Source: Flavobacterium sp. 11 (GTDB lineage: Bacteria; Bacteroidota; Bacteroidia; Flavobacteriales; Flavobacteriaceae). Taken from it: a DNA stretch of 64,000 nt. A program made the translations under genes and the position numbers. Numbering within the stretch: position 1 is the first letter of the stretch; every line of letters begins with the position of its first letter. Shown piece by piece: positions 1-8,602 of this stretch. The notes below the pieces were generated by a model. It was not told the DNA's origin, searched no databases, and was given only the letters and a program-made list of their open reading frames with translations. The stretch is taken from contig NZ_PEFE01000001.1 of the NCBI RefSeq assembly GCF_002754315.1, forward strand, positions 496,001-560,000, given 5' to 3'.

Positions 1-1
1 G

Positions 2-37
2 GAAATAAAAGAATTTGAACTTCCAACAGAGACCTAA
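2..37 (+). CDS. possible C-terminal tail of a gene entering the window
   Basis: Frame 2 reads eleven codons (ending FELPTET) before a TAA at 35-37. This may be the last part of a gene that starts before the window. Nothing in so short a stretch identifies it. From 38 to 206 I see no gene, only AT-rich intergenic sequence before the next ATG. Confidence 0.25.
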   Translation, partial: EIKEFELPTET

Positions 38-206
38 AGATTTAATAGAATAGCCCAAACTATGTTAATTTATGAATAATTCAATAATTATAGGCAGGCT
101 AAATTTACTATTCAAAAATCAGAAAACGTTTTCATTCTAAATAATCTACGGGCAAAATAGTGACTTTCCAAAATAAATTTTACCTTTATAAACAAAATTT
201 TGATCA

Positions 207-538
207 ATGGAAAAAGAACTACACGAACAGTACGAGTATGCAAGGAGAAGAATTAAACAAAAAAAAGACTGTATTTTCATTTTGTTCTTTTCGTTTTAGG
301 GAGTTTACTTTTATTTATTGCTAATAAATTTTTCGAAATTGCCGTAGATTCTCACTGGTCAATTTGGGTAATTACTATATGGTTGTTCCTTTTTATTTTA
401 CATTTTATAAAAATTTTCATCACGGATCGTTTTATGAATAAAAATTGGGAAAGAGAACAAATAGACCGACTTGTAGCTTTACAACAAAAAAAACTAGATC
501 AATTACAAACACAGGTTAACAACGACGACCTTAAATAA
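207..538 (+). pseudogene. 2TM-domain protein with a frameshift in a poly-A run
   Basis: The ATG at 207 opens MEKELHEQYEYARRRIKQKK, then a run of eight A after a C (about 258-266) puts translation out of frame and a TAG follows within 15 codons. Adding one A restores a continuous frame of about 110 codons: RLYFHFVLFVLGSLLLFIANKF, a second hydrophobic helix (WVITIWLFLFILHFI) and a charged tail ending QTQVNNDDLK before TAA at 536-538. A basic N-terminus, two membrane helices and a charged coiled tail are typical of the small 2TM proteins common in Flavobacteriaceae. The gene lies 13 nt before folA and probably shares its transcript. The break could be a sequencing error in the homopolymer, a real loss, or slippage on the A-run. 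Confidence 0.65.
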
Positions 539-551
539 CAGTAAATCAATT

Positions 552-1034
552 ATGATAATAATGATTGCGGCCGTTGCCGAAAATAATGCTCTAGGTAAGG
601 ACAACGAACTGGTTTGGCATTTGCCAAATGATTTCAAAAGATTTAAATCCCTTACCTCCGGACATCATATTATAATGGGAAGAAAGACATTTGAAAGTTT
701 TCCGAAACCATTACCAAACAGAACCCACGTTATAATCACCAGACAGAAAGAATATCAAGCCGAAGGTTGTATCATAGTTGACAGTATTGACAAAGCATTA
801 GCAGTTTGTCCCAAAGACGAAGACACATTCATAATTGGTGGCGGCGAAATTTATACATTAGGACTTCCTTTTACCGACAAAATAGAAATTACACGTGTTC
901 ATCACAATTTTGAAGGCGATGCCCATTTCCCTGAAATTAATGACGATGAATGGGAAATAATAACATCAGAATTTAATGAGAAGGATGAAAAACATCTCTA
1001 CGATTATTCGTATCAGACATTCATTAGAAAATAA
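552..1034 (+). CDS. folA: dihydrofolate reductase
   Basis: This 160-aa protein would reduce dihydrofolate to tetrahydrofolate with NADPH in the cytoplasm. The N-terminus MIIMIAAVAENNALGKDNE, the LVWHLPNDFKRFK segment with the substrate-binding acid at Asp27, the cofactor-binding IIMGRKTFES stretch and the FIIGGGEIY motif near residue 95 are all characteristic, and the length is normal. A second ATG at codon 4 (561) is an equally possible start. It follows the frameshifted 2TM gene by 13 nt and ends at a strong hairpin terminator. Confidence 0.95.
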   Translation: MIIMIAAVAENNALGKDNELVWHLPNDFKRFKSLTSGHHIIMGRKTFESFPKPLPNRTHVIITRQKEYQAEGCIIVDSIDKALAVCPKDEDTFIIGGGEIYTLGLPFTDKIEITRVHHNFEGDAHFPEINDDEWEIITSEFNEKDEKHLYDYSYQTFIRK

Positions 1035-1040
1035 AACAAA

Positions 1041-1071
1041 AAAACATCCTTTTTACGGGATGTTTTTTTTT
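1041..1071. terminator. intrinsic terminator after folA
   Basis: AAAACATCC (1041-1049) pairs with GGATGTTTT (from 1058) around an 8-nt loop and is followed by a T-run. A-rich sequence on the left side lets it work for the convergent gene ending at 1094 too. Confidence 0.8.
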
Positions 1072-1093
1072 AACCATTGATCAAAGAGATGAC

Positions 1094-1411
1094 CTACTCT
1101 TGAAAGAGTATTTGATAACATAAAATAAAAATTACAAATATTAGTAATACTCCAGAAATGAAGATTATAACATTTGAAGTTTTCTGAGAATACATCTCAA
1201 AAAAGCCTTTAATACCAAATACCACGAAGGTACTAAAGACGAAAAAAATTAAAATTTCCAAAAACAAATTTAATCCTAAGAACGTATGTTGCGCTTTAAC
1301 AACAACACTGCTTTGTAAAACAGTGTTTTCAAAACAGCTAACAAGAACAAATGAGATAAAAAACGCTAAAATTATCCACTTGATTTGGTTGATCGGTTCT
1401 CTTTTAATCAT
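1094..1411 (-). CDS. small integral membrane protein, function unknown
   Basis: A 105-aa protein not recognised as a characterised family. It has a basic N-terminus (MIKREPINQIK) and three hydrophobic segments: about residues 12-28 (IILAFFISFVLVSCF), 47-70 (LNLFLEILIFFVFSTFVVFG) and 80-101 (NVIIFISGVLLIFVIFILCYQ). The first segment ends VLVSC, superficially like a lipobox, but the sequence after it is not lipoprotein-like, so a polytopic inner-membrane protein is the better reading. It is convergent with folA and divergent from ubiE, and transcribed alone. Confidence 0.6.
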   Translation of the reverse strand: MIKREPINQIKWIILAFFISFVLVSCFENTVLQSSVVVKAQHTFLGLNLFLEILIFFVFSTFVVFGIKGFFEMYSQKTSNVIIFISGVLLIFVIFILCYQILFQE

Positions 1412-1586
1412 TTAATATGGTTATTTTCCTGAATAACAAATTTGTACAATTAAATCTTTAGTTACAATACCCACTTTTAGTGATATTTCAAATAAAGTGA
1501 ATTCTGGATTTTAAGCTATTTTAAAAACTAAAAATAAAACTTGTTTCTAATTTTTGAAACCCATTTTAAGTTCGTCAAGTTTGTAT

Positions 1587-1594
1587 TATATTTG
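1587..1594 (+). promoter_or_regulatory. -7 element TATATTTG of the ubiE promoter
   Basis: This matches the Bacteroidetes -7 consensus TAnnTTTG, 14 nt before the ubiE ATG. No -33 TTTG lies at ideal spacing, so only the -7 is called. Confidence 0.55.
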
Positions 1595-1608
1595 TACAAA
1601 TTAAAAAA

Positions 1609-2340
1609 ATGTCAGAAAAAATAACACCCTATAAAGATTCAGCTCTAGGTAAAAAAGAACAAGTTGCTAAAATGTTTGACACCATTTCTGGAAATTATGA
1701 CAATCTGAATCGTGTCATTTCTTTCGGTATTGATATAAAATGGCGTAAAAAAGTATTGCAAATAGTTTCAAAGTCAAACCCGAAGGTTATCCTGGATATT
1801 GCAACTGGAACAGGTGATTTGGCAATTTTGATGGCGCAAACAAATGCCGAAAAAATCATTGGACTAGATATCTCTGCAGGAATGCTGGAAGTAGGCGTAA
1901 AGAAAATTGCTTCAAAAAATCTTTCTAATACTATTGAAATGATTTTAGCAGACTCAGAAAACATGCCTTTTGATGACAACTATTTTGATGCGATAACCGT
2001 TGCTTTTGGAGTACGTAATTTTGAAAACTTAGAAAAAGGCTTAGCTGAAATTTTAAGAGTCTTAAAACCTAACGGAGTATTTGTGATTTTAGAAACTTCG
2101 GTTCCAGACAAAACACCTTACAAACAAGGATATAATTTTTACACTAAAAACATTCTTCCATTAATAGGCAAAGTTTTCTCTAAAGATGATGTTGCTTATG
2201 GATATTTATCTGAATCTGCTGCTGCATTTCCTTATGGAGAAGCATTAAACAATATTTTAAGAAAAATTGGGTTTATAGATGTTGTAGCCTTGCCACAAAC
2301 TTTTGGTGTAGCTACGATTTACTCAGCTTCTAAAAAATAA
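1609..2340 (+). CDS. ubiE: demethylmenaquinone methyltransferase (UbiE/MenG)
   Basis: A 243-aa SAM-dependent methyltransferase that would methylate demethylmenaquinone in the last step of menaquinone synthesis. Motif I ([14 protein letters not shown], about residues 61-74) and post-I ([10 protein letters not shown]) form the SAM pocket. [18 protein letters not shown] near residue 30 and [10 protein letters not shown] near 130 are UbiE signatures. It begins just after a TAnnTTTG promoter and is followed 22 nt later by porT, a likely two-gene operon. In flavobacteria, which use menaquinone, the product is better called MenG. Confidence 0.93.
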   Translation: MSEKITPYKDSALGKKEQVAKMFDTISGNYDNLNRVISFGIDIKWRKKVLQIVSKSNPKVILDIATGTGDLAILMAQTNAEKIIGLDISAGMLEVGVKKIASKNLSNTIEMILADSENMPFDDNYFDAITVAFGVRNFENLEKGLAEILRVLKPNGVFVILETSVPDKTPYKQGYNFYTKNILPLIGKVFSKDDVAYGYLSESAAAFPYGEALNNILRKIGFIDVVALPQTFGVATIYSASKK

Positions 2341-2362
2341 TACTGAAGATTTCAGCATAAAC

Positions 2363-3067
2363 ATGAGAAAAATAATTGTCTTACTATTTTTTGCTTTTAT
2401 TATAAAAGGATACGCTCAAAAGTCTAAAAACATATTTAGCAGAGACCCTATTATTAATTTGGAAAATTTTCAAAAAAAGAGAATGTACTACGGGTTTTAT
2501 CTGGGATTCAACTCGTATGATTTCAAAATAGACTATAAAACGGTAGGACCTGATATCCTTATAAAAAGAACTACCGGATTTAATGTAGGAATCGTCGCTG
2601 ATTTGAAACTTCAGGAATATATTGACTTGCGATTTGAGCCAGGTCTTTATTATACCAAAAGAGACTTATATTATCCAAATTTCACAAACAGTGGAGATGC
2701 GCTTAGGGAAGTGAATAGTACTTATATCCATTTTCCGTTATTAGTGAAATTCTCCTCCCTTAGAACAGGGAATATTCGTCCTTATTTAGTGGGAGGTGTA
2801 TCTGCAACGTTAAACTTATCCAGCAATTCTAAATTAATTGATGACAATTTAGAACAACGCTTTAGAGTAAAAGCATGGACAACTAATTATGAATTGGGTT
2901 TCGGAATTGATCTTTTTTCAGAATATTTTATATTTTCCCCTTCCATAAGAGGTGTTTTTGGAATGAATGACGAATTAATCCGAGACAAAGACCCAAACAG
3001 TCCATGGACAAGCAATATAGAATCCTTGAAAACCAGAGCAGTCTTCATTAATTTTACTTTCCATTAA
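2363..3067 (+). CDS. porT: PorT/SprT-like outer-membrane barrel protein of type IX secretion
   Basis: A 234-aa secreted protein with a clear signal peptide (MRKIIVLLFFAFIIKGYAQ) and a beta-rich body of alternating aromatic strands (YYGFYLGFNSYDFKI, IDLRFEPGLYYTK, FINFTFH at the C-terminus) like a small 8-strand porin. The size and the adjacency to ubiE agree with PorT (SprT in Flavobacterium), which is needed for the type IX secretion system and gliding. The family call rests on similarity of pattern and context; another PorT-like barrel is possible. No other secretion component is in the window. Confidence 0.75.
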   Translation: MRKIIVLLFFAFIIKGYAQKSKNIFSRDPIINLENFQKKRMYYGFYLGFNSYDFKIDYKTVGPDILIKRTTGFNVGIVADLKLQEYIDLRFEPGLYYTKRDLYYPNFTNSGDALREVNSTYIHFPLLVKFSSLRTGNIRPYLVGGVSATLNLSSNSKLIDDNLEQRFRVKAWTTNYELGFGIDLFSEYFIFSPSIRGVFGMNDELIRDKDPNSPWTSNIESLKTRAVFINFTFH

Positions 3068-3071
3068 AGAC

Positions 3072-3797
3072 TTACCCTCTACAAAACTCGCTTAATACTA
3101 TAGCGGTAGCGGTGGCAACATTAAGGCTTTCAGTTTTTTGAAGATCTCCAAAACGAGGAATTGTGAGTCTGTTTTTGACTAATTTTTCAAGTGCTGCAGA
3201 AACTCCATTAGCTTCATTGCCCATAATAATTATTCCTTCTTTGGGCAAAACCGATTTATAAATATTCTCTCCGTTCATAAAAGTGCCAAAAACGGGTAGT
3301 TTTGTTTGTGCAATAAAAGCATTAAGATCAATATAATTTACGTTAACTCTGGCGATAGAACCCATAGTTGCCTGAACAACTTTTGGATTATAAATATCAA
3401 CAGTCTCCTTGGAACACAACAACTGTTTAACACCAAACCAATCACACAGACGCAATATAGTCCCTAAATTTCCCGGATCACGAATAGCATCAAGCGCTAC
3501 TATTAAACTGGTTTCAATAATTGGTTTTTCCAATGGCATTTTAAAAACTCCCAAACAAGTATTTGGGGTTGCTAATGCACTTATTTTTTTTAAATCATTT
3601 TCTTGAATAATCGTTTTTTTAGCTGCTGGAACTTCTTCAAAATCATTTTGAGTGGTATACAAATGTTCCAATTCAAAATTAGACTCCAATAGTTCATGAA
3701 TCCCTTTTACGCCTTCGGCAAAAAATAATTTATTAGCAATTCTATATTTTTTTTGCTGCAAACTCGTTATAAGCTTTATTTGGTTTTTACTAACCAT
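3072..3797 (-). CDS. TrmH/SpoU-family RNA 2'-O-methyltransferase
   Basis: A 241-aa SPOUT-class RNA ribose methyltransferase. An N-terminal substrate-binding part (KNQIKLITSLQQKKYR, LFFAEGVKGIHELL) is followed by the SpoU catalytic domain: ALDAIRDPGNLGTILR (motif 1, with the catalytic Arg), IIIMGNEANGVS (motif 2) and LTIPRFGDLQKTESLNVATA (motif 3, the SAM knot). The substrate (rRNA or tRNA) cannot be read from sequence. The longer frame up to 3851 would overlap the start of the divergent tamL and adds 18 residues with no family character, so the Met at 3797 is chosen. Confidence 0.88.
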   Translation of the reverse strand: MVSKNQIKLITSLQQKKYRIANKLFFAEGVKGIHELLESNFELEHLYTTQNDFEEVPAAKKTIIQENDLKKISALATPNTCLGVFKMPLEKPIIETSLIVALDAIRDPGNLGTILRLCDWFGVKQLLCSKETVDIYNPKVVQATMGSIARVNVNYIDLNAFIAQTKLPVFGTFMNGENIYKSVLPKEGIIIMGNEANGVSAALEKLVKNRLTIPRFGDLQKTESLNVATATAIVLSEFCRG

Positions 3798-3806
3798 AAA
3801 ATAATG

Positions 3807-3814
3807 TACTTTTG
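3807..3814 (+). promoter_or_regulatory. -7 element TACTTTTG before tamL
   Basis: A match to TAnnTTTG, 20 nt before the TTG start of tamL. A TTTG at 3779-3782 could be the -33 box, with a rather long 24-nt spacer. Confidence 0.45.
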
Positions 3815-3834
3815 AATTAAATATTTTAGAACAC

Positions 3835-6402
3835 TTGAAAAAAACTTCCACAAAAATAACTGCATTTATTCTAATTGCAATACTAATTTGCGCTTGTAAC
3901 GCTGTAAAAAGAGTTCCGGACGGAAAACTTCTGCTTACAAAAAACGAAATTACTGTAAATGATAAAACAATTAAGGATGAAAATGTTTTTAATCAACTGT
4001 ATCAAAAACCAAACAGTACCTTACTTGGATACCGTTTAAGATTGAATCTTTACAATCTTGCCAACCTAAATCCAGATTCAACGTATCAAGCCAAGTTTAC
4101 AAATAATCCGGAAAAATTTAGAAGAAAATCAAAATGGCTCTCTGAAAAACAAGTTAATCGACTTGGAAAATCGTTCTGGTATCATGGAATCCATGATTTC
4201 TTAAAAAAAACTGGAGAACCTCCCGTAATTATCGATAAAGACAGAGCGGACAAATCTTTGTTGCGTTTGAAATACTACTACTTCAACAATGGTTTTTTTA
4301 ATGTCAATGCCAATTACAAAATAGACACTTTGAGTATCAAAAAGGGCAAGATAAAATACGCCATTACTCCTGGAAATGCTTATTTTTTAGATTCCTTGAG
4401 AAGTACTATTTTAACTCCAGCTTTAGATTCTTTATATGAGAGCAACAAGTCAAACACATTTATCAAATCCGGAAATCAATATAAAACAGAAGATTTTGAG
4501 AATGAAAAAAACAGAATCACCACTCATTTCAGGAACAACGGAGTGTATTATTTTCAACCTAATTATGTAACTTTTGACATAGACACCATTAAAAAAGTTA
4601 ATCAGGCAAATATAAACCTGATGATTAATAATTATTCATATCAAAATGGTGATTCAACCCGAACAGAACCTTTTAAAATATACAAAATAAGTGATGTAAA
4701 TATTTACACTGATTATTCCCCAAGCAATAACAGTATAAAAATTACAGACAGCACTACTTACAAGAACTTTAATCTATACAGTCAGAACAAATTAAGGTAC
4801 AAACCACGAGCAATTACTAATGCTATCTTCATTACAAAAGGAGGATTATTTGCCGATTATAAAACCGTCTTGACAACTCGGTATTTAAACAATCTTAAAA
4901 TTTTCAACTATCCGTCAATACAATATGAAGTTGACCCAAGAGATTCCACTGCACAATCATTGATTGCAAAAGTGTATTTGACACCCCGAAAAAAATATAG
5001 TTTTGGGACAACATTAGATGTTACTCATTCTAACATACAGGATTTTGGTGTGGGCTTAAGTGTTTCTGAAACAATACGAAATGTTTTCAACGGAGCCGAA
5101 ACACTAGAATTAGCTGTGCGTGGTAATATTGGATCTTCAAAGGATTTAGCGAATCCAAAGAATAATTTCTTTAATGTATCTGAATATGGTTTGGATTTAA
5201 AACTTAACATTCCAAGGATTTTCATGCCTTTCAGCACTGAAAAAATCATTCCTAAAAGCATGATTCCATCAACACTAATCACAATGGGTTTTGCAAAACA
5301 ACAAAATATTGGTTTAGACAAAGAGAATTTTACAGGAGCATTATCCTATAATTGGACTCCAAAAAGAAACAATACCGCTAGATTTGATTTGTTCAACACT
5401 CAGTTTGTACGAAACCTAAATCAACAGAATTACTTTAATGTTTACGGTTCTTCTTACAATGCTTTGAATGAAATCAGCAAAGAATACAACACAAATCCAT
5501 CCTATTATAACAATGACATTGATAAAGATTTGCTTATTGAAGAAGGAACCGCTGGCTTTACTAATGATGTGCTCACGGGCAACGCCAACTTTTTGAAGCC
5601 ACTAGAAGCCGAAGATTTTCAATCTGTAAAAAGCATTGAAGAGCGAAGACTTAGGCTTACGGAAAATGACTTTATTTTGGCAACCAGTTTCACTTTCTCA
5701 AAAACAACCAAAAAAGATTTAACAGACAATACTTTTTATCTTTTTAAAACAAAAATAGAATCAGCAGGAACCATTTTATCTGCTTTTGCAGCAACAACTA
5801 ATCAAAAGAAAAACTCAACTGGCAACTATGAAATATTCAATTTAGAATATTCAGAATACATAAAAACAGAATTTGATTACATTAAACATTGGGATCTATC
5901 CAAAGAAAAAATATTTGCATTCCGATCGTTTTTCGGGATAGCCATTCCATTTGGAAATTCAGACTACATTCCTTTTTCAAGAAGTTATTTTTCTGGAGGA
6001 TCAAATGACAACAGAGCTTGGCAACCGTATGGTTTAGGACCCGGCAGCAGTGGCGCATTAGACGATTTTAATGAGGCAAATATGAAAATTGCCATTAGCG
6101 GAGAGTATCGCTTTAAGATATTAGGCAGTTTAAAAGGAGCTCTTTTTGCCGATGCAGGAAATATTTGGAACGTATTGGACAATGTAGAGGATGAGAAATC
6201 GACATTTACACAATTTAAGGACTTAAAAGATATCGCATTAGGCACTGGATTTGGGCTTAGATATGACCTGAGTTTTTTTGTAATTCGTTTTGATTTAGGA
6301 TTTAAAACCTACAATCCAGCCAATGAAACCAACAAAAGATGGTTTAGAGAATACAATTTTGCTAACTCCGTTTTAAATTTTGGAATAAATTATCCGTTCT
6401 AA
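3835..6402 (+). CDS. tamL: TamL-type lipoprotein, Omp85/BamA family
   Basis: An 855-aa outer-membrane protein of the Omp85 superfamily. It begins at a TTG codon: no ATG is available upstream because TAA is in frame at 3802-3804, and the signal peptide (ITAFILIAILICAC) starts immediately. The lipobox LICAC predicts a lipid anchor, the hallmark of TamL, the Bacteroidetes TamA homologue. POTRA-like repeats occupy about residues 30-400, and the C-terminal half is a 16-strand-type barrel ending NSVLNFGINYPF with a terminal aromatic. The strand-rich RAWQPYGLGPGSS region is the usual surfaces-and-lid motif. The role would be outer-membrane protein or lipid transport with TamB, which is not adjacent here. 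Confidence 0.85.
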   Translation: MKKTSTKITAFILIAILICACNAVKRVPDGKLLLTKNEITVNDKTIKDENVFNQLYQKPNSTLLGYRLRLNLYNLANLNPDSTYQAKFTNNPEKFRRKSKWLSEKQVNRLGKSFWYHGIHDFLKKTGEPPVIIDKDRADKSLLRLKYYYFNNGFFNVNANYKIDTLSIKKGKIKYAITPGNAYFLDSLRSTILTPALDSLYESNKSNTFIKSGNQYKTEDFENEKNRITTHFRNNGVYYFQPNYVTFDIDTIKKVNQANINLMINNYSYQNGDSTRTEPFKIYKISDVNIYTDYSPSNNSIKITDSTTYKNFNLYSQNKLRYKPRAITNAIFITKGGLFADYKTVLTTRYLNNLKIFNYPSIQYEVDPRDSTAQSLIAKVYLTPRKKYSFGTTLDVTHSNIQDFGVGLSVSETIRNVFNGAETLELAVRGNIGSSKDLANPKNNFFNVSEYGLDLKLNIPRIFMPFSTEKIIPKSMIPSTLITMGFAKQQNIGLDKENFTGALSYNWTPKRNNTARFDLFNTQFVRNLNQQNYFNVYGSSYNALNEISKEYNTNPSYYNNDIDKDLLIEEGTAGFTNDVLTGNANFLKPLEAEDFQSVKSIEERRLRLTENDFILATSFTFSKTTKKDLTDNTFYLFKTKIESAGTILSAFAATTNQKKNSTGNYEIFNLEYSEYIKTEFDYIKHWDLSKEKIFAFRSFFGIAIPFGNSDYIPFSRSYFSGGSNDNRAWQPYGLGPGSSGALDDFNEANMKIAISGEYRFKILGSLKGALFADAGNIWNVLDNVEDEKSTFTQFKDLKDIALGTGFGLRYDLSFFVIRFDLGFKTYNPANETNKRWFREYNFANSVLNFGINYPF

Positions 6403-6416
6403 TGCTAATTAATTCT

Positions 6417-6424
6417 TATTTTTG
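6417..6424 (+). promoter_or_regulatory. -7 element TATTTTTG of the fbaA promoter
   Basis: An exact TAnnTTTG match followed by C, 39 nt before the fbaA ATG. Confidence 0.6.
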
Positions 6425-6462
6425 CAAACTAAAAACTAAATAAAATAACTAAAAAAATTACA

Positions 6463-7530
6463 ATGGCACACAACATAAAACCAGGCGTAGCTACAGGAGA
6501 TCAGGTTCAGGAAATTTTTAATTATGCTAAAGAAAAAGGATTTGCACTTCCGGCAGTAAATGTTACGGGATCAAATACGATCAATGGTGTACTTGAAACT
6601 GCAGCAAAACTTAATGCTCCGGTTATCATTCAATTCTCTAATGGAGGAGCACAATTTAATGCAGGAAAAGGACTTTCTAATGCAGGTGAAAAAGCAGCAA
6701 TCGCTGGTGGAATTGCTGGTGCATTACACATTCATACTTTGGCGGAAGCTTACGGAGCAACCGTAATTTTACATACTGACCACTGTGCAAAAAAATTATT
6801 GCCTTGGATTGACGGTTTATTAGATGCTTCAGAAAAACATTTTGCTGAAACTGGAAAACCATTATTTTCTTCTCACATGATTGACTTATCTGAGGAGCCT
6901 ATCGAAGAAAACATCGAAATTTGCAAAGGATATTTAGAAAGAATGAGCAAAATGGGAATGACACTTGAAATCGAACTTGGAATTACAGGTGGTGAAGAAG
7001 ATGGTGTTGACAACTCTGATGTTGATAGTTCTAAATTATACACACAACCTGAAGAAGTTGCTTACGCATACGAAGAACTTTCTAAAGTAAGCCCTAAATT
7101 TACAATTGCAGCTGCTTTTGGAAACGTACATGGAGTTTACAAACCAGGAAATGTAAAATTGACTCCAAAAATCTTAAAAAATTCTCAAGATTTTGTTCAA
7201 AATAAATTCAATACAGGACACAACCCGGTAGACTTCGTTTTCCACGGTGGTTCAGGTTCTACATTAGAAGAAATCAGAGAAGGAATAAGCTACGGAGTAA
7301 TAAAAATGAATATCGATACTGATTTACAATTTGCTTTCACGGAAGGTATCCGTGATTACATGGTAAAAAACATCGATTATTTGAAAACTCAAATTGGAAA
7401 CCCAGAAGGTTCTGATGCTCCAAACAAAAAATATTACGATCCAAGAAAATGGTTGCGTGAAAGTGAAGTTACTTTCAACGCAAGACTTGAGCAAGCATTT
7501 GCTGACTTGAACAACGTAAATACACTATAA
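6463..7530 (+). CDS. fbaA: class II fructose-bisphosphate aldolase
   Basis: A 355-aa zinc enzyme that cleaves fructose 1,6-bisphosphate into glyceraldehyde 3-phosphate and dihydroxyacetone phosphate. The catalytic and metal-binding motif ATVILHTDHCAKK (Asp then His) near residue 105, the second zinc region MTLEIELGITGGEEDGV, FGNVHGVYKPG and FVFHGGSGST (phosphate binding) are present in order. The length fits the long E. coli FbaA subclass. It is monocistronic, with a strong promoter upstream and a hairpin after the stop. Confidence 0.96.
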   Translation: MAHNIKPGVATGDQVQEIFNYAKEKGFALPAVNVTGSNTINGVLETAAKLNAPVIIQFSNGGAQFNAGKGLSNAGEKAAIAGGIAGALHIHTLAEAYGATVILHTDHCAKKLLPWIDGLLDASEKHFAETGKPLFSSHMIDLSEEPIEENIEICKGYLERMSKMGMTLEIELGITGGEEDGVDNSDVDSSKLYTQPEEVAYAYEELSKVSPKFTIAAAFGNVHGVYKPGNVKLTPKILKNSQDFVQNKFNTGHNPVDFVFHGGSGSTLEEIREGISYGVIKMNIDTDLQFAFTEGIRDYMVKNIDYLKTQIGNPEGSDAPNKKYYDPRKWLRESEVTFNARLEQAFADLNNVNTL

Positions 7531-7547
7531 TAGATTAAGTTTAATTC

Positions 7548-7575
7548 CAAATCCCGATGTAACTATCGGGATTTG
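7548..7575. terminator. hairpin after fbaA with ATCCCGAT core
   Basis: An 11-bp perfect stem (CAAATCCCGAT with ATCGGGATTTG) around a 6-nt loop. There is no long T-run, so it may be a weak terminator or an mRNA end stabiliser. The core is shared with other hairpins in the window. Confidence 0.6.
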
Positions 7576-7600
7576 AAATCTAAACCATAAATTACAGGAA

Positions 7601-7623
7601 CTGATTACTGAACACTGAATACT
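7601..7623 (+). repeat. short degenerate repeat ACTGAACACTGAATACT
   Basis: A run of the unit ACTGAa(C/T)ACT sits 7 nt before the accD ATG. The same units recur at 59786-59846 directly before another start codon. The function is unknown. Confidence 0.5.
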
Positions 7624-7629
7624 AGAAAA

Positions 7630-8484
7630 ATGGCTTGGTTTAAAAGAAAAGAAAAAGGGATTACTACTGCTACCGAAGACAAAATGGACATTCCAAAAGG
7701 ACTTTGGTACAAATCTCCAACTGGAAAAATTATTGATGCCGATGAACTAGCTCGTAACTTATTTGTAAGTCCCGAAGATGGTTTTCACGTTAGAATTGGA
7801 AGTACAGAATATTTTCAAATTTTATTTGACAACAATGAATTTGTTGAATTAGATAAAAACATGACTTCTAAAGATCCTTTGCATTTTGTTGACACAAAAA
7901 AATATGCAGATCGTTTGAAAGATGTTATGGAAAAAACCAAACTTAAAGATGCAGTGCGTACCGGAGTTGGTAAATCAAAAGGAAAAGATGTTGTTATCTG
8001 CTGTATGGATTTTGCCTTTATCGGAGGTTCTATGGGAGCTGTAGTGGGAGAAAAAATCGCAAGAGGAATCGATCACGCCATCAAAAACAAACTGCCTTTT
8101 GTAATGATTTCAAAATCAGGTGGAGCAAGAATGATGGAAGCTGCATATTCATTAATGCAATTAGCAAAAACATCAGTAAAACTGGCTCAACTTGCCGAAG
8201 CAAAATTGCCTTACATTTCGTTATGTACGGATCCAACAACTGGAGGAACAACTGCTTCTTACGCCATGTTGGGAGATATTAACATTTCTGAACCAGGCGC
8301 ATTAATTGGCTTTGCCGGACCAAGAGTTGTAAGAGACACAACAGGTAAAGATTTACCGGAAGGTTTCCAAACTGCTGAGTTCTTACTTGAACATGGTTTC
8401 TTAGACTTTATTACACCTAGAAAAGAATTGAAAGACAAGATTAACTTGTATATCGATTTGATTCAAAACAATACTATTAGATAA
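7630..8484 (+). CDS. accD: acetyl-CoA carboxylase carboxyltransferase subunit beta
   Basis: A 284-aa subunit that, with AccA, transfers the carboxyl group from biotin to acetyl-CoA in fatty-acid synthesis. The crotonase-like carboxyltransferase core is clear: [55 protein letters not shown] and [13 protein letters not shown]. The N-terminal zinc ribbon is not: where the E. coli protein has two Cys-x2-Cys pairs, this one reads WYKSPTGKI and FVSPEDGFH, with no cysteine at all. The fold seems kept but zinc cannot be bound in the usual way. From memory this is shared by related flavobacteria. Confidence 0.95.
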   Translation: MAWFKRKEKGITTATEDKMDIPKGLWYKSPTGKIIDADELARNLFVSPEDGFHVRIGSTEYFQILFDNNEFVELDKNMTSKDPLHFVDTKKYADRLKDVMEKTKLKDAVRTGVGKSKGKDVVICCMDFAFIGGSMGAVVGEKIARGIDHAIKNKLPFVMISKSGGARMMEAAYSLMQLAKTSVKLAQLAEAKLPYISLCTDPTTGGTTASYAMLGDINISEPGALIGFAGPRVVRDTTGKDLPEGFQTAEFLLEHGFLDFITPRKELKDKINLYIDLIQNNTIR

Positions 8485-8487
8485 ATG

Positions 8488-8513
8488 AAAATCCCGAGCA
8501 ATCGGGATTTTTT
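8488..8513 (+). terminator. intrinsic terminator after accD
   Basis: AAAATCCCGA and TCGGGATTTT around the loop GCAA, followed by more T. The core TCCCGA-N4-TCGGGA (8492-8507) has the same 16-nt format as the palindromes near tRNA-Phe. Confidence 0.85.
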
Positions 8514-8538
8514 ATTTTTTAACTATTTCACTACAAAT

Positions 8539-8577
8539 AAAAACAGCTTTCAAAATTATCTGAAAGCTGTTTTTTTT
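8539..8577. terminator. second hairpin between convergent accD and the ABC permease gene
   Basis: AAAAACAGCTTTCA (8539-8552) pairs perfectly with TGAAAGCTGTTTTT (8561-8574) and continues into T on the right and A on the left, so it can serve both strands. Confidence 0.8.
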
Positions 8578-8602
8578 ATTTCTTTAATAAAGTTCATATA
8601 AT

